From the NCBI GenBank assembly GCA_029959085.1, contig JARWIR010000010.1:7709001-7773000 (forward strand): a stretch of DNA of 64,000 nt, in the 5' to 3' direction. Positions 36,456 through 44,637 of the stretch are shown in pieces (position 1 is the stretch's first letter; each line of letters begins with the position of its first letter). Below the pieces are notes generated by a model that worked only from the letters and a program-made list of their open reading frames with translations, searched no databases and was not told the origin of the DNA. Source of the DNA: Nemophila menziesii (Eukaryota > Streptophyta > Magnoliopsida > Boraginales > Hydrophyllaceae). Made by a program: the position numbers and the translations under genes.

Positions 36456-39266
36456 GTGTTTAATTCTTGGCCTCCCTTACCGGAGCCTGAGAGGAGCTTC
36501 AGAGCTTATAACAAAAGAATTCGTAAGGAAAGAGCCTCGAGAAGAACTATGGCAGACATTCAAGACAATGATCCGGAGTTAGTTTACTTTGCACCAGGAG
36601 GACCTCCTGCGTTTGTTCCACCTGGTGTACAACTGCCAGTAGGAGAAGGTAATGGGCAGAATAATCAACAAAACCGAGTTGAACAAGATCTACCTGGCCT
36701 TAACATACCATTCCATGTTCAACCCATCGGTTACCGCCCTCCTGAGATTCCGAATATCAAATTTAGACCCGATCCGGGTATGCTTAGTCAATTTCAAAGT
36801 TTCGGACTCTATGCTGGTACTGCGATTCAAGATCCGGTAAAAGCGATTCAGAAGTTTATGCAGACTTGTGATGCCTACATTACTCCTGGCATTACACGCG
36901 AGCAACTGTATTGTCATATGTTTTCGTTTTTCTTGACCGGAAGAGCTAGCGATTGGCTAGAAAGACAACCACATGGAACCATTCACTCTTGGAGAGAGCT
37001 TCAAGCCGCGTTCTTTAACCGATTTTATCCAAAGAGCATGAGACTTAAAGATCAAACCGAGCTTGCAAGATTTTCTCAAGAAGATGGAGAAACAGTGGGA
37101 GAAGCATGGACAAGGTTTCAACAAAAATTAGCTAGATGCCCGCTCCATGGTTATACACCTGCTCTACAACTTGCTATATTCTATGAAGGTCTTGATGACA
37201 AGGGTAGAGACAAGGTGGATAACATTGGAAAGGGTAATTTTGTGTCCATGAATCACAATGAAGCTTCCGAGGTGTTAGAAAATATTATGGAACAAGAAAG
37301 AAGTTGGCCTTCAACGCGAGCTTCTGCAGCAAAGACCCGAGGAACGCTTCGTTTAGATGCAGAAACCGCGAACTCAGCTCAAATATCCTCGTTAGAAAAT
37401 CAAATCAAGGAGCTGAGAATCGCGATGGAGAAGAATTTAGCTGCTACAAAGGTAGTTCAAGAGGCACAAGGTTGTCAACAATGTGGAGTTAACGATCATT
37501 CATGGGAAGAGTGCGAATCAAATCCGCAATCTGTTTACTTCATATCTAACCGATGGGGCAACCGCAACCATCCGGGTATGCAGTATTCAAATCCACAAGG
37601 GGCCGCTAATCCTAGTCAATATCAATCGCGACCCCAGAACAACTCTTACCAACAGAGAGGTCAGTACCAAAACCAATATCAGAATCGACCTACTCCTCCA
37701 CAACAACCTGCTCAAGACGCCTATACCGATACTTTAGATCAAAAAGCTTTACCTCAGTATCCGCAAGAAGGATCTATGGACAATACACAGATAGTACAAG
37801 CTCTAGAACGTTTGAACACAACTGTAAACGCTCAAGAGGAAAAAGTCCGAGGACACGATGCCATACTTCAGATGCTAAGTACTCAATTAGCCCAAATAAA
37901 CAAGCATCTAACAGAACAAAAGGAGGTAAAGGCAATCGAAGGAGGTGAAAACAATGTTGGGTTCGAAGCTTGCAAGGCTATATGCCTTGAAATCGAAAAA
38001 GAAAAGGAGGAAGCACCACATGCTGCCATTAGTGCCGTGGAAGTTCCCAGTATTGAAGAAGAGCCAACCGAGTCTAACCCCGAGGAGTCCGACTGTCTAG
38101 AAGTTTATCATCTGGAAAGCGATGAAGAGAGAGACGAGTTCATAGAGCTACTGAAAAAGGTGCAAGAGGAGATGCGATCGATGGTAGAGTATGCAGCGGA
38201 GTTAGCGAGAGAGAAAGAGGAAGAAGCCTCAAAAGAAGAATCGAAAGAAGAAGTGGCACCTGCTGTGCTAAAGGAGAAAGAAGAAGAGAAGGTGGAATCG
38301 CCACCTAGTGTTCAACCAGTGTCATCAACCATTCCTGATACAATTCCTAAAGATGACACTGTTCTCAAGACATTTGTAGAGGCGTACCAACCTGAAAATA
38401 TCAACGCCCAGATGCTTGAGATTGCAAAGAGAGGACTTACACCGCAACAAGTTTTTACGCAAGTTATTCCTGAGAAAGAGGCGAGTGTAGAGATCCCGAG
38501 AGATAACCTGAGGGTTTCAAGAAGAAGTGAGAAAGAGCTACCTACTAAGCTTAAAGATCCGGGAAGTTTCAACCTTCCTATTCAATTACATGGTAGGCTC
38601 AAAGTGAAAGCAATGTACGATGTGGGTTCTGGTGTGAATCTTATGCCTAAGTCCGTGTTCGAGAGACTTGGACTTCAAAAATCAGAGAAAACTCCAGTGA
38701 AGTTGCAGTTTGCTGACAACTCAGTGAAGAGGACATGGGGAACAGTGGAGGACGTCTTAGTCCGTGCAGGTAATATCGCCATCCCTACTGACTTTGTTAT
38801 TCTTGAGTTTGATGCAGATAAGCAGGTTCCGATCATACTTGGACGGCCTTTCATGGCCACAAGTCAAAGTGTGATCAACTTCCAAGATGGGACCATCACC
38901 CTTCATGCTAAAAATGTATCCGAAACCTTCTATGTCTTGGGTAAGAAACCGAGGAAGTTGGATCCCACCGTACCTATCATCCACAGCCTTTCACATTACA
39001 AAGTCCCTCCTGAGGAGATCCACTTAAAACCTGTGGATACTGAGCCAAACATTGAGTTTGGGGTTGGCCATGAAGTCCTATGGAAAGCCCACAAACGCGA
39101 GAATAGGCCACGAAGTTTCAAAGACTCGTGGATGGGACCATTCATTGTCACTAAGGTCGTTTCAGCCAAGGTGATAGAAATTCGCCCCAAAACTGGGGTC
39201 AAGCGCAGATTAGTTGACGTTCATAGCCTTACTCGTTGTTGGGGAGGCTATATTCGCAAATCTTGA
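36456..39266 (+). CDS. Gag-protease-integrase-tail polyprotein of element A
   Basis: A 936-codon open frame. Capsid-like Retrotrans_gag domain at residues about 120-265; CCHC knuckle C340, C343, H348, C353; Q/N-rich then acidic coiled linker (400-690); aspartic protease with DVGSG at 722-726 and ILGRPFM at 794-800; then an integrase C-terminal-like tail (about 865-936) with GHEVLWKAHK, SWMGPFIVTKV and CWGGYI. Canonical proteases have D-T/S-G; here the position after Asp is Val, and element G has DLGA. In a full Ty3/Gypsy element about 1000 residues of RT, RNase H and integrase core lie between protease and tail; none is present. Gag should package RNA in cytoplasmic particles. Residues are counted from the GTG at 36456, which is not a credible start: the first in-frame ATG is 36549, and the LTR exon at 35413 is the proposed start. 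Confidence 0.93.
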   Translation: MFNSWPPLPEPERSFRAYNKRIRKERASRRTMADIQDNDPELVYFAPGGPPAFVPPGVQLPVGEGNGQNNQQNRVEQDLPGLNIPFHVQPIGYRPPEIPNIKFRPDPGMLSQFQSFGLYAGTAIQDPVKAIQKFMQTCDAYITPGITREQLYCHMFSFFLTGRASDWLERQPHGTIHSWRELQAAFFNRFYPKSMRLKDQTELARFSQEDGETVGEAWTRFQQKLARCPLHGYTPALQLAIFYEGLDDKGRDKVDNIGKGNFVSMNHNEASEVLENIMEQERSWPSTRASAAKTRGTLRLDAETANSAQISSLENQIKELRIAMEKNLAATKVVQEAQGCQQCGVNDHSWEECESNPQSVYFISNRWGNRNHPGMQYSNPQGAANPSQYQSRPQNNSYQQRGQYQNQYQNRPTPPQQPAQDAYTDTLDQKALPQYPQEGSMDNTQIVQALERLNTTVNAQEEKVRGHDAILQMLSTQLAQINKHLTEQKEVKAIEGGENNVGFEACKAICLEIEKEKEEAPHAAISAVEVPSIEEEPTESNPEESDCLEVYHLESDEERDEFIELLKKVQEEMRSMVEYAAELAREKEEEASKEESKEEVAPAVLKEKEEEKVESPPSVQPVSSTIPDTIPKDDTVLKTFVEAYQPENINAQMLEIAKRGLTPQQVFTQVIPEKEASVEIPRDNLRVSRRSEKELPTKLKDPGSFNLPIQLHGRLKVKAMYDVGSGVNLMPKSVFERLGLQKSEKTPVKLQFADNSVKRTWGTVEDVLVRAGNIAIPTDFVILEFDADKQVPIILGRPFMATSQSVINFQDGTITLHAKNVSETFYVLGKKPRKLDPTVPIIHSLSHYKVPPEEIHLKPVDTEPNIEFGVGHEVLWKAHKRENRPRSFKDSWMGPFIVTKVVSAKVIEIRPKTGVKRRLVDVHSLTRCWGGYIRKS

Positions 39267-39315
39267 CAGAGGTAACACGTCTAACTTTGAAAGACGTTAA
39301 ACAAAAGTGCTGTTC

Positions 39316-39327
39316 GGGAGACAACCC
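39316..39327 (+). other. GGGAGACAACCC motif after gag (element A)
   Basis: TTCGGG-AGACAA-CCCGAA (39313-39330) forms a 6-bp stem about 50 nt after the gag stop. The core is shared with B and F. The A version has extra pairs (TTC/GAA) that differ from B (C/G), so pairing is partly kept. Confidence 0.65.
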
Positions 39328-39486
39328 GAAGTTTTTTTTATGTTTTCATGTCTTTTACATTCTTAGTTTAAGTTTATTTTAGTTGTTTTTAGTTGATAAT
39401 GCATATTTGAGAAAGGTATTAGTGTTTTTGGTGTGTAGGAATCAGAGAAATCAAGTTAGGGAACGCGAGGAAAATTTTTGGAGCGC

Positions 39487-39875
39487 AAGAAAGCACCCCG
39501 CGGACTACCCTCACGGACTACCCCATGGTCCGCAGGGATGGTCCGCGAGGTCAAAACCCGTACCACGGGTAGCTACCGCGGGTTTAGGTCAGAAACACGA
39601 AAAAATTCCACGGACCACCCCGCGGTGCACCGTGCCATGGTCCGCGCCCCAGAAACCCGTACCACGGGTTGACTACCACGGGTATTTTGACGGAGCAGCT
39701 ACAGAAGCCGCGGTGTACCCCGCGGTACACCGGACCCTAGTCCGCGAGCCAAAAAACCCGTACCACGGGGTCCTACCACGGGTTTAAGTCAGTAAGCAAA
39801 AATTTTCGAGCATCAGATGTCACGGACTACCCCGCGGTGCACCCCATGGTCCGCAGGGGTAGTCCGCAGCGCCGC
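39487..39875. repeat. GC-rich palindromic tandem domain of element A
   Basis: The module ACCCGTACCACGGG(T/G) occurs at 39556-39570, 39655-39669 and 39756-39770, a period of about 100 bp. Between the copies lie CCCCGCGG, GCGGTGCACC, CCATGGTCCGCG and GCGGTACACCG palindromes. A fourth, partial unit ends near 39870. The domain stands out in an AT-rich element and could fold into serial hairpins. Open frames across it (39383-39787, for example) arise from the scarcity of stops in GC-rich repeats. Confidence 0.9.
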
Positions 39876-40317
39876 CAGAGGAGAGAGAAAGTTACGGGAT
39901 TGAGTTATAAAGGAGGTATTGAAGCTATTATTCCGAATTTATTAAACCTTAACCCTCTCTTTCTACTGCACAACTCTCCTAACTCCATTGAAGCTCATCA
40001 AAACCTTCACCAATCACCAAAACACTACCCAATCATCAAGGAAAACACATCAAACCTTCTCTCCACATCATTACAAGAGAGAATCAAGCTACCAATCATC
40101 ACCAAATTCATTCAAATTGAAGAATCAAAGAGCCAAATTTCACAAATTCATCACACAATTTCTAAAAATCCTAGCCTACCCATTACAAATCATCCTCACC
40201 CACATAGAGATTCATCACCAATTCACCCATCCTAGGACAAATCAAGCTTGTTCATCCATTAATTCAAGAGTTAAATTTCAAGGGTTGCTAAAGCTTTGAG
40301 TTGGGGGTTAATTGAAG
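39876..40317 (+). other. CA-rich leader of ORF2 in element A
   Basis: No convincing gene. Rich in ATCAA/ACCAA and CATCA words. Ends with a PPT-like tract TTTGAGTTGGGGGTT (40295-40309) just 8 nt before the ORF2 ATG. Two CA-rich overlapping frames (39837-40299) have low-complexity products and no counterparts in sister copies. Confidence 0.6.
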
Positions 40318-41511
40318 ATGACTAATAGAACATCAATCTTATCTAGCAAGAGGGAGGTGAAGAGTAACAAGGGATTGGATTTAAACAAGAAGAAATCAAT
40401 TGACAAAGGAGCTAGTTCTGAATCAAAGGGTAAAGATAAATTGAAGAGTGGGAAACCTTCGTATGATAGTAATGGTAAAAAGCTTTATTTTTATGCAAAG
40501 GAAAGAACACTACCTCAACCAGATCCTATACCTATAGAGAAAGTGGATACTTCAAAGGCCTTGAAGATTTCTGCAGAGAAACAATTAAGAGAACTACCAT
40601 TTGCCTATGAGAAAGTATTCAAGGAAGAAATTAGAGATGGAGATTACAAGAGATTCTTTGAGCTTGGTGAGAAGTTGGGTTGGTCTACGTTCATGGTAAG
40701 CCGTTCTGAATTATGTCCTGAATTAGTTTTGGAGTTCTATCTAGGCCTCTTTAGCCGAGATAGTGATTGTGTTCCGATTAGAGGAAAGTTAGTTCCTTTC
40801 ACAGTTGAGGAGATTAGGAACCACTTCAAGTTTCAGAATCTGAAAGGTTTTTGCAAATTTGAGGAAGCAGTTGCTAAACGAAAAATCTTTGATAAGGAAT
40901 TACTTTTTGAGCATGTTTTAGACAAAGAGAAAGTGCAATTACATACGGGAGAATTGAAGGCACCTTGGCCTTACAAATATCTTCAAGCAGATGCTAGAAT
41001 TTGGCATAATTTCCTTATCCCTAATGTCTTTGGAAACACACGAACTTTGGAGGTGACCATGAAGTACGCGCTACTGTTGGACTGTATTTTGAGAGGAGAA
41101 GAAGTTGATGTGGCACAGTTGATCTATGAGGAGGTGATACGATTCTCGGTCTCTCCTAAATCGGTTTATAACGTTAAATTTCCAACTATGATCACGTGTC
41201 TTGTGCGAAAAGCGAATGTAGTATTGGGTGAAGAAGAGAAACTCGAGTTTAAGACGAGTTATATTGATAATGCTTGGATCAAAGAAAGCCTTCGAAGAGC
41301 GGGTTCTACTCAAGTCTCGAAGGAAGAAAAGGAGCAATCTTGGCAAGAGAAGATGGAGGAGCGTTTAACGAAATTTGAAGCAGCTCAAACTTCTTTAGTC
41401 AATGATGTGGCACAAATCAATGCTAATCAAGTGCACATCATGAAACTCCTTGAGCAATTAACGAGAGGTCCAGCAATTCCAATCTTGGATGTCAATGATG
41501 CGAGGCAATAA
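40318..41511 (+). CDS. ORF2 of element A: plant transposon-protein-like, 397 residues
   Basis: Intact from ATG at 40318; an in-frame TTG at 40312 only extends the open frame. Layout: Lys/Ser-rich basic N-terminus (about 1-75), a globular region (about 80-320) with LGWSTFMVSRSELC, VPIRGKLVPFTVEEI, PWPYKYLQADARIWHNF, RGEEVDVAQLIYEEV and FPTMITCLVRKA, and a C-terminal heptad region (about 340-385) likely to form a coiled coil. The pattern resembles Pfam Transposase_32, 'putative plant transposon protein', often found in Athila-type elements; this is recognition, not a search. It has no transposase catalytic motif, signal peptide or membrane segment, so it does not look like an envelope protein. 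Intact in A, damaged in F and E, shortened in G and D. Function unknown. Confidence 0.88.
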   Translation: MTNRTSILSSKREVKSNKGLDLNKKKSIDKGASSESKGKDKLKSGKPSYDSNGKKLYFYAKERTLPQPDPIPIEKVDTSKALKISAEKQLRELPFAYEKVFKEEIRDGDYKRFFELGEKLGWSTFMVSRSELCPELVLEFYLGLFSRDSDCVPIRGKLVPFTVEEIRNHFKFQNLKGFCKFEEAVAKRKIFDKELLFEHVLDKEKVQLHTGELKAPWPYKYLQADARIWHNFLIPNVFGNTRTLEVTMKYALLLDCILRGEEVDVAQLIYEEVIRFSVSPKSVYNVKFPTMITCLVRKANVVLGEEEKLEFKTSYIDNAWIKESLRRAGSTQVSKEEKEQSWQEKMEERLTKFEAAQTSLVNDVAQINANQVHIMKLLEQLTRGPAIPILDVNDARQ

Positions 41512-41516
41512 GCCTC
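41499..41516 (+). other. Hairpin around the ORF2 stop codon (element A)
   Basis: CGAGGC-AATAA-GCCTCG places the TAA stop in the loop of a 6-bp stem. The equivalents in F (about 17114-17131) and E (about 25825-25842) keep the stem with TAG in the loop. Confidence 0.6.
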
Positions 41517-41606
41517 GAGAGTATGTTCTCTTTCTTCCTTACCATTTCTGTAAATATGTCTATCTGCTAATTTTAATTTCTGTTTTCGAGTTTTTTTTTT
41601 TTTTTC

Positions 41607-41626
41607 GAGTCGTGGGGACACGGCTC
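41607..41626 (+). other. GNRA-type hairpin (element A)
   Basis: GAGTCGTG-GGGA-CACGGCTC. One pair is a T-G wobble relative to the perfect stems in C and G. Precedes an internal PPT-like tract by a few bases. Confidence 0.72.
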
Positions 41627-42324
41627 ATTTTTGAGTTGGGGGTGTGGGGATTCGTTGTCTCTCATCTCCATTTTTCTGTTTTTGGGTGAAATTAAAATTT
41701 TTGATGCATGGGAATTAGATGTAGAGTGTGTTTAATAGCTTGAAAGCATGAGCTCAGTAGATTAATGATAGTAAGTGATATGTTTATGAGCTATGTATGT
41801 GTATGCTCTGAGTATTTGCAGGAAAACACACGTTGATAGTAAAGAAAAGATTAGTGAGCAATGCGATAGAAAGTATGTTCGATCTCAGGGAACCTTGAAA
41901 GTGTGTAGGCCGTGAGATCCAAGCTAGTTGAAAAACCATTTGATGAGAGTGCTAAAGGTAAGAAATTTTCTAAATTACATAGTGTAGAAAGTGATCAAGG
42001 CGGTTCTTTCATATTTTGAAGCCTTTGAAGCCTTTTTATACCTTCTCACCTTGTGATTTTTGAGTTTAAAAGTTATATCCTTCTTAGCCCCTTCTAGCCT
42101 TTCTAAAGCCTTTTTATTGAAACATATTATAAGCCATATCCTTTAGATTTTAGGACTTTTCCATATGACCCGCACTCGAATCGCGATGCTTAGACAGTTG
42201 TTTTAGAGCTTGAGTTTGGGGTGGTGGGTCCACCATTATGGGAGTTATTATGTTGGGATTTTTGAGCTTATTATTGTGCTTTGTGCTTTATATTGAGGAT
42301 GCTTTACAACATTGTATTGTAACC

Positions 42325-42509
42325 CTTTGCCGGGGTAATAGTGAATGAAAAAGAAGCTTCGAGCTAATTTTGCCAACAAGGGCATTAAAAGAGAAAATAT
42401 ATATATGAGAAAATTAGCATGATATCTCAACATTAAAAGAGAGTCATAGCTATAGAAAAGAGAATTGATTTGAAAAGAAAAGAAAATATATATATTCGGA
42501 CCGGCAAAG
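42325..42509 (+). repeat. Long inverted repeat CTTTGCCGG...CCGGCAAAG (element A)
   Basis: Arms at 42325-42333 and 42501-42509 flank a purine-rich core with GAAAAG runs. Element C keeps both arms (1254 and 1437) around a different core. Degenerate arms are visible in B, E, F and G. Confidence 0.7.
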
Positions 42510-43072
42510 TGGATTTTTATGTGAACATCTTAAGCTTTAATTGGGTTATTGGGGATGCTAAATTGCGCATCAAGGAATTCATTGGGTTGAGTGAGAAACG
42601 TATATGAGAGTAACTCAAGCTCTAGGGCAATTAGTTGATGGCTAGTGAGGAGAGAGCCAAAAGCTCACTCCAAATTATCCAAATATACTATCACACCGTC
42701 CCTAAGCCTACATTACAACCTTAAAGACCTTGTGATTCTTTGCTATGTAATTGAGAAGTGATTGAGCCATTAGAGATTAGTTAAGTGGATCATTGGATAC
42801 TAGTAAGGTTTGATGAACAATCTATAGCTCTCAAGGGGAACTGAGTAAAGTCCCAATCCTTCTTACATTGCGAAACTAATCTGATCTTGAATTCAAGCCG
42901 TGTTGACTGTGGATATGAGAAGTGTACAGGTATGTAGTTTACAAATATTATTGCATGAAATTTTCTGAGTTATGTGCCTTAGGTTTATTCTATATATTCT
43001 GCTATGTTTTTCCCTTGTGTTGAGAATTTTATAAGTGTGTATTTCTAGACTTCCCTATGTTTTTATCTTTTA

Positions 43073-43108
43073 TTGTATCGGGACGATACAACTTTGAGTT
43101 GGGGGTCT
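43073..43108 (+). promoter_or_regulatory. PPT-adjacent hairpin and polypurine tract of element A
   Basis: TTGTATCG-GGA-CGATACAA (43073-43091) is immediately followed by CTTTGAGTTGGGGGTCT, which ends at the LTR TG. The tract would prime plus-strand synthesis. Pairing of the hairpin is kept in seven elements with different sequence. Confidence 0.85.
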
Positions 43109-44637
43109 TGATGTCTCCTCATTTGTGATAGATTTATATTAAGATGAGACATCATTTTTAGTGTTTTAGAAGTCAATAATGTCGATTTTCTTGAGTTTTA
43201 GTGCACTTTCCTGTTTTGTGTCTTGATTTGTAGAAATAATGTTTTTAGAGCATATTGGGTTTAATTGTTTATTTAGTGTGTAGCTTTAAAGATAATTATG
43301 GAGTTTAATTAGAGTCCAAGTCAAAGACAACAACTTATGGAAGGAGATATGCATGGTAATTGGAGATAAGGAAAGAATTGCTAAAAAGATGGAAAAGGAA
43401 AAGCTGCCTAAATCTGGGATTCTGCAAAGATAGGCGTTTTTACCTAATAAAGAGGCCGAATTTGGTAGATTACTCCTAAAGGGCGTAGGAAATTCTGTTG
43501 CGATTCTTTTGGTATCTTGTGGAGCAAAATCGGACCAATAATAAAGAAGTTATGACCAAAACAACGCAGCAGTGTTTATCTTTATTTCCATACGAATTTG
43601 AGTTGGGCTAGAAGTCCATTACCTTAACTCTTCCTCAAGAAAACGAATTAGGTCTTCTAAACACCTATAAATACACCCTTATATCACTTGTAAATCATCC
43701 TTGCCTCATAGTAATTAGTTCTTAAGGTTTTATTCTTCCAGTTTATTGTAGAGAGCAAGATGATGTCTTTTATTATTTCTTTTAGTTTATTTCCTTCAGG
43801 TATGAACTAAACCTCCCATAGCTTGGGTTTTGCATATGTATAATCTATGAATTCTAATTCTTCTATCTAAGTTTCTTTGGGAATTATATGTTTTAATCTG
43901 ATATTAGCTTCTTACTTTATATTTGCTTATGTGTTTTGATTTAATGTCTTTCCTAGAATTGATCACTTTAGGATTGTTTTAAGAGTAGTTAGATGTTCTC
44001 CTTGACAGGGTGTTTAACTATTGAACCACCACATAATGTCTAGTGTCGATAGCAGTTCTGACAAAACATACTTCTAACTAGATAGTCATTAAGGTTTGTT
44101 TTAACCACAGTATCACCAAGACTTGCAGTATTTGCTTAGGGCCTTAGTGGCGTTTGATAACCCTATTTTAAATCACTTCTTGGTTGTGACGTAGCCCCCT
44201 TAGTCGCTCTCAAGGTCTAAGGTAGTGGAATTTAGAATCCTGACTAAGTATTACCAAGAGCTAATATTCTCCCTTATGAACTAGATCTATAGATAGAATT
44301 AGAAGGATTAGTGCATACTAGCAAAACCTAAGCTATACTTCTCATCTCATATTCTTAATCTTTTACTTTATTGTCTTTATTTTCTTAGTTTTAATTTAGT
44401 TTTAATTCATAAATTCGAAAAACCAAATATTTATTTACTGTCTTCTAGTTATTTACTTTTACTCGTTATCTGTTCCTACGCGTTTAACACACTTAAGTCC
44501 CTGAGAACGAACTCTACTTATCATTAAAACTTGCATACGTCCTGTAATACTTGCAGTACTGTGCCTGTCTAGGGTGAGAGTGCATAGTTTTCCATACTTA
44601 AATTGATCTTATTTTTATCACACCCTAGGCGACACCA
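43109..44637 (+). repeat. 3' LTR of element A
   Basis: 1529 bp, same length as the 5' LTR and apparently identical to it. Mini-exon ATG at 43760 and donor at 43799/43800. Right flank CCTGC is the TSD. Confidence 0.96.

Larger units (their letters stand above)
41517..43072 (+). other. 3' noncoding module of element A
   Basis: 1.55 kb without a gene between ORF2 and PPT. Ordered elements: T-run, GNRA-type hairpin (41607-41626), PPT-like tract (41629-41650), GCACTCGAATCGCGATG block, tract TGAGTTTGGGGTGGTGGGT (42211-42229), inverted repeat CTTTGCCGG/CCGGCAAAG (42325-42333 and 42501-42509) around a purine-rich core, then blocks conserved in E, F, B and G. Its conservation in the absence of coding suggests RNA function, such as packaging (inference). 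Confidence 0.7.

Noticed and set aside
39383..39787. 134-codon open frame in the GC-rich domain
   Set aside because: It is a tandem-repeat translation; the GC-rich palindromic repeats contain few stops in any frame, and sister copies do not keep the frame.
39487..39875. CRISPR-like regular repeats
   Set aside because: The period is near 100 bp, the units are degenerate and palindromic without unique spacers, there are no cas genes, and the context is a plant retrotransposon.
40318..41511. Envelope-like protein in the third-ORF position
   Set aside because: No signal peptide, no membrane segment, basic N-terminus and coiled C-terminus; it fits the plant transposon-protein pattern better.
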